Assembly (NCBI RefSeq): GCF_000009765.2
Contig: NC_003155.5
Location: forward strand, 5,952,001-6,016,000
Length of the DNA stretch: 64,000 nt
DNA from: Streptomyces avermitilis MA-4680 = NBRC 14893
GTDB lineage: Bacteria; Actinomycetota; Actinomycetes; Streptomycetales; Streptomycetaceae
Reading direction: 5' to 3'
Shown: positions 56,452 to 64,000 of the stretch, piece after piece
Position numbering within the stretch: position 1 is the stretch's first letter
Layout of the letters: each line of letters opens with the position of its first letter
Translations under genes and position numbers: made by a program
Notes under the pieces: generated by a model
Told to the model about the DNA's origin: nothing
What the model saw: only the letters and a program-made list of their open reading frames with translations
Databases searched by the model: none

Positions 56452-56481
56452 GTCGCGCGGTTCCCCGCCCCCCTCAAGGGG
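56452..56481 (+). repeat. Streptomyces extragenic repeat, copy 2
   Basis: GTCGCGCGGTTCCCCGCCCC with a CCCC-TCAA-GGGG hairpin at its end, related to 50981-51015. It lies between the convergent glmM and DUF389 genes and overlaps the last codons of the latter. Confidence 0.65.
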
Positions 56482-57427
56482 TGCTCGGCCGACCGGCGTT
56501 GTGGCGCTGCCGCTGCCTGGTCCAGAAGTACTTCTGGGCCAGCAGGGTGAGGGTGCCCGCGAGGACGATCCCGAGCAGGTTCAGGAGCAGTTGCTCGGTG
56601 GAGCCCCAGGCCTGGTGGTACTCGCCGTACGCGAAGGCGACCGCGGCGTTCGAGGCGGCCGGGACCGTGGTCACCGAGATCGCCACGCCGACCAGGGCCC
56701 CCGACTTCGCCGAGGTGAGGGAGAGGGTGCCGGCGACGCCCGCGAGGACGGCCACGACGAAGGAGAACGCGTCGGGCCGGTAGATGAAGTTGGTGTTCGG
56801 GCGCTCGGCGTCCAGCTTGACCGCGCTGAACAGGTCCACCGCGTCCATGAGGTACGTGAAGCCGACCGTTACCAGCAGGGCGACCGCGAAGCCCACCAGG
56901 AGCGCGACCAGCGAGCGCAGGGCGAGGCGCGGGGCCCGCTGGACCAGGGCCGTGCAGAAGCCCGCCAGCGGGCCGAACTCCGGGCCCACCGCCATCGCGC
57001 CCACGATCAGGATCGCGTTGTCGAGGACGACCCCGCAGGCCGCGATCATCGTGGCGAGCGTGAGGAAGGCGACGTACGTTATCGACAGCGTCGACTCCTC
57101 GTGCGTCGCGCCCTCCAGGTGCTCCCACAGCACCGCGTCCGCGCCCTCGCCCGGTGCCTCGTCCTCCGCGTCGGCGGCGCGCTTCGACAGCGACAGGTCG
57201 ATGTTCTCGACGGCGATCGAGCCGGTCCTGTCGAGGCCCAACCGGCGGAGCCCGGCGATCAGTTCGTCGCCGGCCTCGCGGGCGACGTCGCACATCACGA
57301 CATCTCCCGCGGGGTTGCGGGCGGCGCCCGGCAGCACGACCAGGTGGGTGGTGCCGACCGTGCTCTCGATCAGACGGACCACGTCGTCGGTCGTGCCGGA
57401 CGGGGTGATCAGACGCAGGTGCAGCAT
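56474..57427 (-). CDS. DUF389 (TIGR00341-type) membrane protein
   Basis: A 317-residue protein. A soluble N-terminal ACT-like part (about 1-105, beginning MLHLRLITPSGTTDDVVRLI) is followed by about six membrane segments. TIACGVVLDNAILIVGAMAVGP-like sequence (here MIAACGVVLDNAILIVGAMA, then VGPEFGPLAG) is the DUF389 hallmark. Function is not established in the literature I recall. The start lies 6 nt after a TACGCT box, suggesting a leaderless message, and inside the 3' end region of coaA transcription. Confidence 0.85.
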   Translation of the reverse strand: MLHLRLITPSGTTDDVVRLIESTVGTTHLVVLPGAARNPAGDVVMCDVAREAGDELIAGLRRLGLDRTGSIAVENIDLSLSKRAADAEDEAPGEGADAVLWEHLEGATHEESTLSITYVAFLTLATMIAACGVVLDNAILIVGAMAVGPEFGPLAGFCTALVQRAPRLALRSLVALLVGFAVALLVTVGFTYLMDAVDLFSAVKLDAERPNTNFIYRPDAFSFVVAVLAGVAGTLSLTSAKSGALVGVAISVTTVPAASNAAVAFAYGEYHQAWGSTEQLLLNLLGIVLAGTLTLLAQKYFWTRQRQRHNAGRPSTP

Positions 57428-57433
57428 GGCCGC

Positions 57434-57439
57434 AGCGTA
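57434..57439 (-). promoter_or_regulatory. Putative -10 box of the DUF389 gene (leaderless start)
   Basis: TACGCT on the minus strand, 6 nt before the ATG at 57427. It sits in the 16-nt gap after the coaA stop codon. Confidence 0.4.
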
Positions 57440-57443
57440 GCCG

Positions 57444-58433
57444 TCACAGTTTGCGCAGGCTCAGGCGCTGCACCTTGTGGTCGGGGCCCTTGCGGACGAC
57501 GAGGGCGGCCCGGCCGCGGGTCGGGGCCACGTTCTCCAGCAGGTTCACCTTGTTGATGGTCCGCCAGGTCGTGCGCGCGTAGTCGAGCGCCTCGTCCTCG
57601 GAGACCTGGGTGTACCTGCGGAAGTACGAGGACGGGTTCTGGAAGGCGGTGGCGCGCAGCTTGCGGAAGCGGTTCAGGTACCAGCGCTCGATGTCCTCGG
57701 GGCGGGCGTCGACGTACACGCTGAAGTCGAAGTAGTCGGCGAGTCCGACGCGGGTGCGGCCGTCCTTGCCCGGCAGGGCGGGCTGGAGCACGTTCAGGCC
57801 CTCGACGATCAGGATGTCCGGGCGGCGGACCGTGAGCTTCTGGCCGGGGACGATGTCGTAGATCAGGTGGGAGTAGACCGGGGCCGTCACCTCGTCCTTG
57901 CCCGCCTTGATGTCGGCGACGAAGCGGGTGAGCGCGCGGCGGTCGTACGACTCGGGGAATCCCTTCCGCGACATCAGGCCGCGGGCCTCGAGCTCCTTGG
58001 TGGGGAGGAGGAACCCGTCCGTCGTCACCAGTTCGACGCGCGGGTGTTCGGGCCAGCGGGACAGGAGGGCCTGGAGAAGGCGGGCGACGGTGGACTTCCC
58101 GACCGCCACCGAGCCGGCGACCCCGATGACGAACGGGGTGCCGGACTGGGAGCCCTGCTCGCCGAGGAAGGTGTTCAGCGCGCCGCGCAGGCCGTCGGTC
58201 GCTCCCACGTACAGATTGAGGAGGCGCGACAGCGGCAGATAGATGTCCCGTACTTCGTCGAGGTCGATGACGTCGCCCAGGCCGCGCAGCTTCTCGACCT
58301 CCTCGGCGTTCAGCGGGAGCGGCGTCTTTTCGCGCAGAGCGCTCCACTCGGCACGGGTGAGGTCGAGGTAGGGAGTCGCCTCCGGCCTGGACCGGTGGGC
58401 GCTCCGGGGTATCGAGGAGACCGGAGAGATCAC
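57444..58433 (-). CDS. coaA: Type I pantothenate kinase
   Basis: A 329-residue kinase catalysing the first step of CoA synthesis. The P-loop GVAGSVAVGKST is at 104-115, followed by VELVTTDGFLLP, GFPESYD and DILIVEGLNVLQ, all typical of type I CoaA. GTG start 58433 gives MISPVSSIPRSAHRSRPEAT; the preceding TAACAAT could be a -10 box for a leaderless message. The DUF389 gene follows on the same strand. Confidence 0.95.
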   Translation of the reverse strand: MISPVSSIPRSAHRSRPEATPYLDLTRAEWSALREKTPLPLNAEEVEKLRGLGDVIDLDEVRDIYLPLSRLLNLYVGATDGLRGALNTFLGEQGSQSGTPFVIGVAGSVAVGKSTVARLLQALLSRWPEHPRVELVTTDGFLLPTKELEARGLMSRKGFPESYDRRALTRFVADIKAGKDEVTAPVYSHLIYDIVPGQKLTVRRPDILIVEGLNVLQPALPGKDGRTRVGLADYFDFSVYVDARPEDIERWYLNRFRKLRATAFQNPSSYFRRYTQVSEDEALDYARTTWRTINKVNLLENVAPTRGRAALVVRKGPDHKVQRLSLRKL

Positions 58434-58602
58434 AGTCCATTGTTACGGGAGTTTGAACGGAGCGGCGGGTGGGGTGCGTCACCCTCGTCTTGGTGAGAGC
58501 TGTGCGCCAGGTATGGACCGCGGTGGCGGACGGGGATAGCTTCCCGCCATCCGGGAGCGAGCCGCCTCCTGGAACGACCGGGGGGTTGGGGTGGCTTCTG
58601 CC

Positions 58603-58848
58603 ATGCGTATCCGTGATGTGCACATCCGCGATCTGTTACGCCGTACACCCGCGTGCCCGCAGCCCGATCTCGCCGGAAAGGTGTGCAGCGAACTCGCCAC
58701 CGATCTGCCGGACGAGGATCTCGGGGAGGACCTCAACGACTGTCTCGCCCTGTACGAGCTGGGCAGCAAGCCGCGCTGCGAGGAGGTCGAGTACCTCGGC
58801 ATGGTGCAGGACGCGATCGACCGGATCGCGCGTGGGGACCGGGAGTGA
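58603..58848 (+). CDS. Small acidic Cys-containing protein, unknown function
   Basis: An 81-residue protein, MRIRDVHIRDLLRRTPACPQ onward, strongly acidic with cysteines at 18, 28, 47 and 59. Codon usage fits the genome, and it lies on the plus strand between coaA and glmS. I do not recognise a family. GTG 58591 (four codons upstream) is an alternative start; a G-rich stretch precedes both. Confidence 0.55.
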   Translation: MRIRDVHIRDLLRRTPACPQPDLAGKVCSELATDLPDEDLGEDLNDCLALYELGSKPRCEEVEYLGMVQDAIDRIARGDRE

Positions 58849-58998
58849 GGCGGGTGTGAGCCGGGAGTGAGCGTGGAGCGGCTGGAAGGTCGCTCAGGAG
58901 GCTCGGGTGCCGGGGTACGGCTCGGCGGGGCGGCCGTACCCCGGTGAGAATTTCCGATTTCGGGCACGGACTGCCGTGTTCGGGCGGCTCTCGGCGCC

Positions 58999-59004
58999 TA
59001 GGCT
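58999..59004 (+). promoter_or_regulatory. Putative -10 box of glmS (leaderless start)
   Basis: TAGGCT ends 7 nt before the ATG at 59012; no Shine-Dalgarno and no glmS ribozyme-like leader are present. Confidence 0.5.
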
Positions 59005-59011
59005 GCCGCTC

Positions 59012-60859
59012 ATGTGCGGAATCGTGGGATACGTGGGGTCGCAGTCGGCGCTCGATGTCGTGATGGCCGGACTGAAGCGGCTCGAGTACCGGGGGTACGA
59101 CTCGGCGGGCGTCGCCGTGCCGGCGGACGGTGGGATGGCGGCCGCCAAGAAGGCCGGCAAGCTGGTCAATCTGGAGAAGGAACTGGTCGAACGGCCGCTG
59201 CCGGCCGGTACGACGGGCATCGGGCACACCCGGTGGGCCACGCACGGGGGGCCGACGGACGCCAACGCGCATCCGCACCTCGACAACGCGGGCCGCGTCG
59301 CCGTCGTGCACAACGGGATCATCGAGAACTTCGCCCTGCTGCGGGCCGAGTTGGCCGAGCGGGGCCACGACCTCGCCTCCGAGACGGACACCGAGGTCGT
59401 CGCGCATCTGCTCGCCGAGGAGTTCTCGGCGAGCGCCGATCTGGCGGAGGCGATGAGGCTGGTGTGCCGGCGCCTGGAGGGCGCGTTCACGCTGGTCGCG
59501 GTGCACGCCGATGAGCCGGACGTGGTCGTGGGGGCCCGGCGGAACTCGCCGCTCGTGGTGGGCGTCGGGGACGGCGAGGCCTTCCTCGCCTCGGACGTGG
59601 CCGCGTTCATCGCCCACACGCGGTCGGCGATCGAGCTGGGCCAGGACCAGGTGGTGGAGCTGCGCCGGGACGGGGTGACGGTCACCGGTTTCGACGGCCG
59701 ACCCGCCGACGTGCGCTCCTATCACGTCGACTGGGACGCCTCGGCGGCGGAAAAGGGCGGCTACGACTACTTCATGCTCAAGGAGATCGCCGAGCAGCCC
59801 AAGGCGGTCGCCGACACGCTCCTGGGCCGTATCGACGCGGCCGGCTCGCTGACGCTCGACGAGCTGCGGATCTCGGCCGCCGAGCTGCGCGAGGTCGACA
59901 AGGTCGTGATCGTGGCGTGCGGTACGGCCTTCCACGCCGGGTTGATCGCCAAGTACGCCATCGAGCACTGGACGCGGATCCCGTGCGAGGTCGAGCTGGC
60001 GAGCGAGTTCCGCTACCGGGACCCGATCCTGGGCGCGCGCTCGCTGGTCATCGCCATCTCGCAGTCCGGCGAGACCATGGACACGCTGATGGCGCTCCGG
60101 CACGCCCGCGAGCAGGGCTCCAAGGTGCTGGCGATCTGCAACACCAACGGCTCGACGATCCCGCGCGAGTCGGACGCGGTGCTGTACACGCACGCCGGGC
60201 CCGAGGTCGCGGTGGCGTCCACGAAGGCGTTCCTGACGCAGCTCGTCGCCTGCTATCTGGTGGCGCTGTACCTGGGCCAGGTGCGGGGCACCAAGTGGGG
60301 CGACGAGATCCAGGCCGTGATCCGCGACCTGTCCCGGATCTCGAACGAGGTCGAGCGGGTCCTGGAGACCATGGAGCCGGTGCGGGAGCTGGCGCGCTCG
60401 CTCGCCGACAAGAAGACGGTGCTGTTCCTGGGGCGGCACGTGGGTTATCCGGTGGCCCTGGAGGGCGCCCTGAAGCTCAAGGAACTCGCCTACATGCATG
60501 CCGAGGGCTTCGCGGCGGGCGAGCTGAAGCACGGGCCGATCGCGCTGATCGAGGAGGATCTGCCGGTGGTGGTCGTGGTGCCGTCCCCGCGCGGACGGTC
60601 CGTGCTGCACGACAAGATCGTCTCCAATATCCAGGAGATCCGGGCGCGGGGTGCGCGCACGATCGTGATCGCGGAGGAGGGCGACGAGACGGTGGTGCCG
60701 TACGCCGACCATCTGATCCGGATCCCGGCGACGCCCACGCTCCTTCAGCCGCTCGTCGCCACGGTGCCGCTCCAGGTCTTCGCGTGCGAGCTGGCGACGG
60801 CGCGCGGCAACGAGGTGGACCAGCCGCGGAACCTGGCGAAGTCGGTCACCGTGGAGTGA
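59012..60859 (+). CDS. glmS: Glutamine-fructose-6-phosphate aminotransferase (isomerizing)
   Basis: A 615-residue enzyme making glucosamine-6-phosphate from fructose-6-phosphate and glutamine. Cys2 (MCGIVGYVG) is the glutaminase nucleophile; GIGHTRWATHGGPTDANAHP lies in the same domain (about 1-240). Two SIS domains follow, with ISQSGETMDTL and the end NLAKSVTVE. It feeds GlmM (55048) and so MurB-dependent wall synthesis. Confidence 0.97.
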   Translation: MCGIVGYVGSQSALDVVMAGLKRLEYRGYDSAGVAVPADGGMAAAKKAGKLVNLEKELVERPLPAGTTGIGHTRWATHGGPTDANAHPHLDNAGRVAVVHNGIIENFALLRAELAERGHDLASETDTEVVAHLLAEEFSASADLAEAMRLVCRRLEGAFTLVAVHADEPDVVVGARRNSPLVVGVGDGEAFLASDVAAFIAHTRSAIELGQDQVVELRRDGVTVTGFDGRPADVRSYHVDWDASAAEKGGYDYFMLKEIAEQPKAVADTLLGRIDAAGSLTLDELRISAAELREVDKVVIVACGTAFHAGLIAKYAIEHWTRIPCEVELASEFRYRDPILGARSLVIAISQSGETMDTLMALRHAREQGSKVLAICNTNGSTIPRESDAVLYTHAGPEVAVASTKAFLTQLVACYLVALYLGQVRGTKWGDEIQAVIRDLSRISNEVERVLETMEPVRELARSLADKKTVLFLGRHVGYPVALEGALKLKELAYMHAEGFAAGELKHGPIALIEEDLPVVVVVPSPRGRSVLHDKIVSNIQEIRARGARTIVIAEEGDETVVPYADHLIRIPATPTLLQPLVATVPLQVFACELATARGNEVDQPRNLAKSVTVE

Positions 60860-60924
60860 GCGGCGGGGGCGCCGCGGTGCGGGCGGCGGTGGTCGCTGTG
60901 GCGTGTGCGGCGTGGTCGCTGTGA

Positions 60925-60951
60925 CGTGAGCGGCGTGAGCGGCGTGAGCGG
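60925..60951. repeat. 9-bp tandem repeat between glmS and acpS
   Basis: Three perfect copies of CGTGAGCGG at 60925, 60934 and 60943, within a 169-bp low-complexity GTG/CGG-rich gap. Confidence 0.85.
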
Positions 60952-61016
60952 TGTGTGCGGCGAGTTCGCCGTGGCGTGAGCGGGCGGGGTCGCCCGGAAG
61001 GGCCCGTACGTCGCCG

Positions 61017-61022
61017 TAGGGT
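61017..61022 (+). promoter_or_regulatory. Putative -10 box of acpS (leaderless start)
   Basis: TAGGGT ends 6 nt before the ATG at 61029, with no ribosome-binding sequence between them. Confidence 0.45.
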
Positions 61023-61028
61023 GCGGGC

Positions 61029-61400
61029 ATGAGCATTATCGGGGTCGGTATCGACGTGGCGGAGATCGACCGGTTCCGGGCGTCGCTGGAACGGACGCCT
61101 GGACTGGCCGACCGCCTGTTCCTGGAACGGGAGTTGCTGCTCCCGAACGGCGAACGCCGGGGCATCGCCTCCCTCGCGGCCCGGTTCGCGGCGAAGGAGG
61201 CGGTCGCCAAGGCCCTCGGCGCCCCCGGGGGCCTGTACTGGACCGACGCGGAGGTCTGGGTCGAGGACAGCGGCCGGCCGCGGCTGCGCGTGACGGGCAC
61301 GGTCGCGGCACGGGCCGCCGAACTCGGCGTGCAGTCCTGGCACGTGTCGCTGAGTCATGACGCGGGGGTGGCTTCGGCGGTGGTGGTGGCCGAGGGGTGA
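61029..61400 (+). CDS. acpS: Holo-[acyl-carrier-protein] synthase
   Basis: A 123-residue phosphopantetheinyl transferase that activates acyl carrier proteins with CoA. Mg ligands D9 (IGVGIDVAEIDR) and E57 (RFAAKEAVAKALG) are present, and VSLSHD is the third conserved block. It is followed 40 nt later by the NAD(P)HX repair gene. Confidence 0.96.
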   Translation: MSIIGVGIDVAEIDRFRASLERTPGLADRLFLERELLLPNGERRGIASLAARFAAKEAVAKALGAPGGLYWTDAEVWVEDSGRPRLRVTGTVAARAAELGVQSWHVSLSHDAGVASAVVVAEG

Positions 61401-61440
61401 CATCGCGCGCTTCGCCCGGCCGTGCGGGAGACTCGGGGGC

Positions 61441-62871
61441 ATGCGTACTGCGTACAGCGTGGAGACGGTGAGGTCGGCGGAGCGTTCGCTCATGGCGAGG
61501 CTTCCGGAGGGGGCGCTGATGCAGCGCGCCGCCGCGGGACTGGCCGCGGCCTGCGCCCAGTTGCTCGGCCGGGTGTACGGGCGGCGGATCGTGCTGCTGG
61601 TGGGCAGCGGGGACAACGGCGGGGACGCCCTGTATGCCGGAGCCCGGCTGGCCCGGCGCGGAGCGGGTGTCACGGCGGTGCTGCTCGCGGCCGGGCGCGC
61701 CCACGCCTCAGGGCTGGCGGCGCTGCGCCGGGCGGGCGGCAGCGTGACGGGGACCGGCCCCGCCGAGGAGCTGATCCGGCGGGCCGACCTCGTGGTCGAC
61801 GGCATCGTCGGCATCGGCGGCAAGGGCGGACTGCGGCCGGACGCCGCGCTCCTGGCCGAGTCCGTCGAGCGGTCCGGGGCGGCCGTCGTCGCCGTCGACC
61901 TGCCCAGTGGCGTCGACGCCGACACCGGCGAGGTGCCGGGCGCGGCCGTGCGGGCCGACCTGACCGTGACCTTCGGGACGCACAAGCCGGGGCTGCTCAT
62001 CGATCCGGCGCGGGAGTACGCCGGTTCCGTGCGGCTCGTGGACATCGGGCTCGAACTGCCCGACGGGCCCGACCTGGAGGCGTTGCAGCACGCGGACGTG
62101 GCGCGGCTGCTGCCGGTGCCGGGGGCCGAGAGCGACAAGTACCGGCGGGGTGTCGTCGGGATCGCGGCCGGGTCGGCGCGGTACCCGGGCGCGGCCGTGC
62201 TCGCCGTGGCCGGCGCGCTGCGCGGCGGGGCGGGTGCCGTGCGGTACGTCGGGCCGGCCGGGGACGCCGTGCTCGCCCGCTTCCCGGAGACGCTCGTGTC
62301 CGACAAGGGGCCGAAGCAGGCCGGGCGGGTGCAGGCCTGGGTCGTGGGGCCCGGCGCCGGGGACGACGCGCCGGTGGTCGCGGAGGTGCTGGCGGCGGAC
62401 GTGCCCGTGCTGGTGGACGCGGACGGGCTCCGGCTGGCCGGCCGGGACGCCGTACGCGGCCGTACGGCGCCCACGCTGATGACTCCGCACGCGGGGGAGG
62501 CGGCGGCGCTGCTCGGGGTGTCGCGCGAGGAGGTCGAGCGGGCACGGCTCGTCTCGGTACGGGAACTGGCGGGGCGTTATGGAGCGACGGTGCTCCTCAA
62601 GGGGTCCACGACGCTGGTGGCGGACTCGGGGGGCGGGGCCGTACGGGTGAATTCGACGGGCACGTCCTGGCTGGCCACCGCGGGGAGCGGGGACGTGCTG
62701 TCCGGGCTGGCGGGGTCGCTGCTGGCGGCGGGACTCCCGGCTCTGGACGCGGGAAGCGTGGCGGCGTACCTGCACGGGCTCGCGGGGCGGTACGCGGCGG
62801 ACGGAGCCCCGATGGGGGCCCACGACCTGGCGGAGACGATCCCGGAGGCCTGGCGCGACGTGCGCGACTGA
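61441..62871 (+). CDS. nnr: Bifunctional NAD(P)H-hydrate epimerase / ADP-dependent dehydratase
   Basis: A 476-residue fusion that repairs hydrated NAD(P)H. The N-terminal epimerase half (about 1-215) has GSGDNGGD at 55-62 and VDLPSGVDADTG; the C-terminal ribokinase-like dehydratase half has LMTPHAGEAAALLG, the VLLKGSTTLVA segment and AGSGDVLSG (414-422), the catalytic loop. ATG 61441 gives MRTAYSVETVRSAERSLMAR; no good ribosome site precedes it. The last 18 bp including the stop are duplicated in tandem. Confidence 0.93.
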   Translation: MRTAYSVETVRSAERSLMARLPEGALMQRAAAGLAAACAQLLGRVYGRRIVLLVGSGDNGGDALYAGARLARRGAGVTAVLLAAGRAHASGLAALRRAGGSVTGTGPAEELIRRADLVVDGIVGIGGKGGLRPDAALLAESVERSGAAVVAVDLPSGVDADTGEVPGAAVRADLTVTFGTHKPGLLIDPAREYAGSVRLVDIGLELPDGPDLEALQHADVARLLPVPGAESDKYRRGVVGIAAGSARYPGAAVLAVAGALRGGAGAVRYVGPAGDAVLARFPETLVSDKGPKQAGRVQAWVVGPGAGDDAPVVAEVLAADVPVLVDADGLRLAGRDAVRGRTAPTLMTPHAGEAAALLGVSREEVERARLVSVRELAGRYGATVLLKGSTTLVADSGGGAVRVNSTGTSWLATAGSGDVLSGLAGSLLAAGLPALDAGSVAAYLHGLAGRYAADGAPMGAHDLAETIPEAWRDVRD

Positions 62872-62889
62872 CGCGACGTGCGCGACTGA
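62854..62889. repeat. 18-bp tandem duplication over the nnr stop codon
   Basis: CGCGACGTGCGCGACTGA occurs at 62854-62871 (last five codons and stop of nnr) and again at 62872-62889, perfectly adjoining. The copy is in frame and brings a second stop. Confidence 0.9.
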
Positions 62890-63231
62890 GCGGGCGGCCT
62901 GGGCGGAGGCCGCGCGGTAGGCATGCCGCTGAGCGGGCGCCCTGAGCGGGGGCTGAGCGGTAGGCGGGCGGCCTGGCCGGCGGTTGCGGTGCCGGCCGGG
63001 CCGTACGTGCGTGGCTGGGCAGGCGGTTGCGGCGGTGGCCGGGCTGTACGTGCGGGGCCGTGTCGTGCGTGCGGGGCCGTGCCGTGCGTGTGGCCGACTC
63101 GGCGGCCGGGGCGTACGTACTTGGCCGCGCAGGTCGCCGGGAGCGGCGTCCGGCGGGGTGTACGGCTGCGTATGGGTGACATCGCCGCGCGGCTTCCCCC
63201 GGCGCCCCGCCCCGCCGCGTTCGCTGATTGC
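62890..63231. other. Low-complexity G-rich intergenic region
   Basis: Non-coding span rich in short imperfect direct repeats (GAGCGGGCG, GGCGGTTGCGG, and GTGCGGGGCCGTG twice near 63050-63080). It must contain the promoter of the following transpeptidase gene, not identified. No gene seen. Confidence 0.6.
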
Positions 63232-64000
63232 ATGATCAGCACACGAATGGCGTGCCGCGGTGCCGCGGGACTGCTCGCGGTGGCCACCGCGCTCCCCGCA
63301 CTGACCGCGTGCGGCGCCGTCGCCCAGCCGCCGCCACCCCCCGCCCCCGGCCCGGGCAGCGAACTCGCCGCACTCGTCCCGGGCGTGCCCCCGGGCCCCC
63401 AGCAGCCCTGGCAGGTCGACACGCCCGACCAGGCCCTCCCGCCCCAGGTGTACACACCCCATGCCGAAGAGGACGCCGGCGAGCCGCGGGACGCCGCCCG
63501 CGGGGCCGACGCCCTCGTCGAGTACGTCCCCCTCGGCGACGCCGTCGCGCAGCAGGCGTGCAGCAAGCGCACCGGCCCCTACCAGCGTCAGGTCGAGCGG
63601 TGGCTGAAGCTCAAGGTCGACGGGAAGCAGTCCGGCGCCGACTGCGTCGCCGTCCGCGCCTTCCAGACCCGCTACAAGATCAAGCCCGCCATCGGCTACG
63701 CCGGGCCCGTCACCTGGGCCCACATGCAGCTCCTGTCCGCCCGGAAGAACCCGAACGCCGCCGGGAAGTGCCCGGTGCGCACGTACCGCGTCGCCTGCGT
63801 CGACCTGGCGCGTCAGCTCACCTGGGTGCAGAAGGGGCAGAAGGTCGTCTACGGGCCCGTGCCGATGCGCAGCGGACGCGCCGGGTACCGCACCAGGACC
63901 GGGTGGTTCACGGTCTACTGGAAGCACAAGAACCACGTGTCCACGATCTACAACACCCCCATGCCGTACAGCCAGTTCTTCAGCGGCGGCCAGGCCTTCC
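63232..64000 (+). CDS. L,D-transpeptidase lipoprotein (partial, runs off the window)
   Basis: The first 256 residues are visible; the frame is open at the window end. A lipoprotein signal peptide ends at C27 (ALTAC). A Pro-rich linker follows, then a peptidoglycan-binding-like domain (about 118-172, YQRQVERWLKLKVDGKQSGA, then AVRAFQTRYKIKP) and the start of a YkuD domain (from about 185: DLARQLTWVQKGQKVVYGPV, MRSGRAG, TRTGWFTV). The catalytic His/Cys motif would lie beyond the window. It likely crosslinks peptidoglycan outside the membrane. ATG 63247 is an alternative start. Confidence 0.88.
   Translation, partial: MISTRMACRGAAGLLAVATALPALTACGAVAQPPPPPAPGPGSELAALVPGVPPGPQQPWQVDTPDQALPPQVYTPHAEEDAGEPRDAARGADALVEYVPLGDAVAQQACSKRTGPYQRQVERWLKLKVDGKQSGADCVAVRAFQTRYKIKPAIGYAGPVTWAHMQLLSARKNPNAAGKCPVRTYRVACVDLARQLTWVQKGQKVVYGPVPMRSGRAGYRTRTGWFTVYWKHKNHVSTIYNTPMPYSQFFSGGQAF

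Overview
The window is chromosomal core DNA of a Streptomyces or a very close relative. The evidence is the very high G+C content, GTG/TTG starts, actinobacterial gene order (secE-nusG-rplKAJL-rpoBC-str-S10-spc-alpha-rplM/rpsI-glmM-coaA-glmS-acpS), long acidic or Ala/Lys-rich tails on several ribosomal proteins, and RpoB residue numbering that matches Streptomyces (rifampicin-site His at 437). No CRISPR array, prophage, biosynthetic cluster or intact insertion sequence is visible. The genes are mostly housekeeping; the unusual material lies between them.

Layout. 1-4229: an accessory stretch with a broken HNH-endonuclease fragment, an M20 amidohydrolase, a small Cys-containing protein, an NAD(P)-binding protein, three 35-bp tandem repeats, and a cytosine-deaminase-like protein that lacks key catalytic residues. 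4561-6130: tRNA-Thr, tRNA-Met, rpmG (L33) and two MaoC-type dehydratase subunits. 6274-8561: a TetR regulator and the 14-TM efflux pump it probably controls, each preceded by the same 20-bp palindrome type. 8594-12604: murB, a 191-bp MITE-like element sitting on the murB stop codon, adenosine deaminase, aspartate aminotransferase and tRNA-Trp. 12712-25171: secE, nusG, rplK, rplA, a decayed gene, the L10 leader, rplJ, rplL, rpoB, rpoC. 25319-30580: a DUF1707/DUF4190 membrane protein, then the str operon (rpsL, rpsG, fusA, tuf). 30754-34484: three non-ribosomal genes (alpha/beta hydrolase, LysR regulator, PIG-L deacetylase lipoprotein) separating str from S10. 35138-51617: S10, spc and alpha gene blocks with secY, adk, map, infA, rpmJ and rpoA. 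51707-64000: truA, a membrane protein, rplM-rpsI, glmM, a DUF389 protein, coaA, a small acidic protein, glmS, acpS, NAD(P)HX repair enzyme, and an L,D-transpeptidase lipoprotein cut by the window end.

How the genes work together. Nearly all products serve transcription (RpoA, RpoB, RpoC, NusG), translation (over 30 ribosomal proteins, EF-G, EF-Tu, IF-1, MetAP, TruA, tRNAs), protein export (SecE, SecY), or cell-envelope precursor supply (GlmS and GlmM make glucosamine phosphates, MurB makes UDP-MurNAc, an L,D-transpeptidase acts on peptidoglycan). CoaA and AcpS supply CoA and phosphopantetheine for carrier proteins.

Most notable observations: an identical 25-bp hairpin-forming element in the 5' leaders of both rpsL (str) and rpsJ (S10); the MITE-like element at murB; paired palindromic operators for the TetR/MFS locus; the apparently inactivated deaminase-like protein; and a recurring arrangement in which a TAnnnT -10 box lies 6-7 nt before the start codon, predicting leaderless mRNAs. 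I found nothing that amounts to a wholly new defence or metabolic system.
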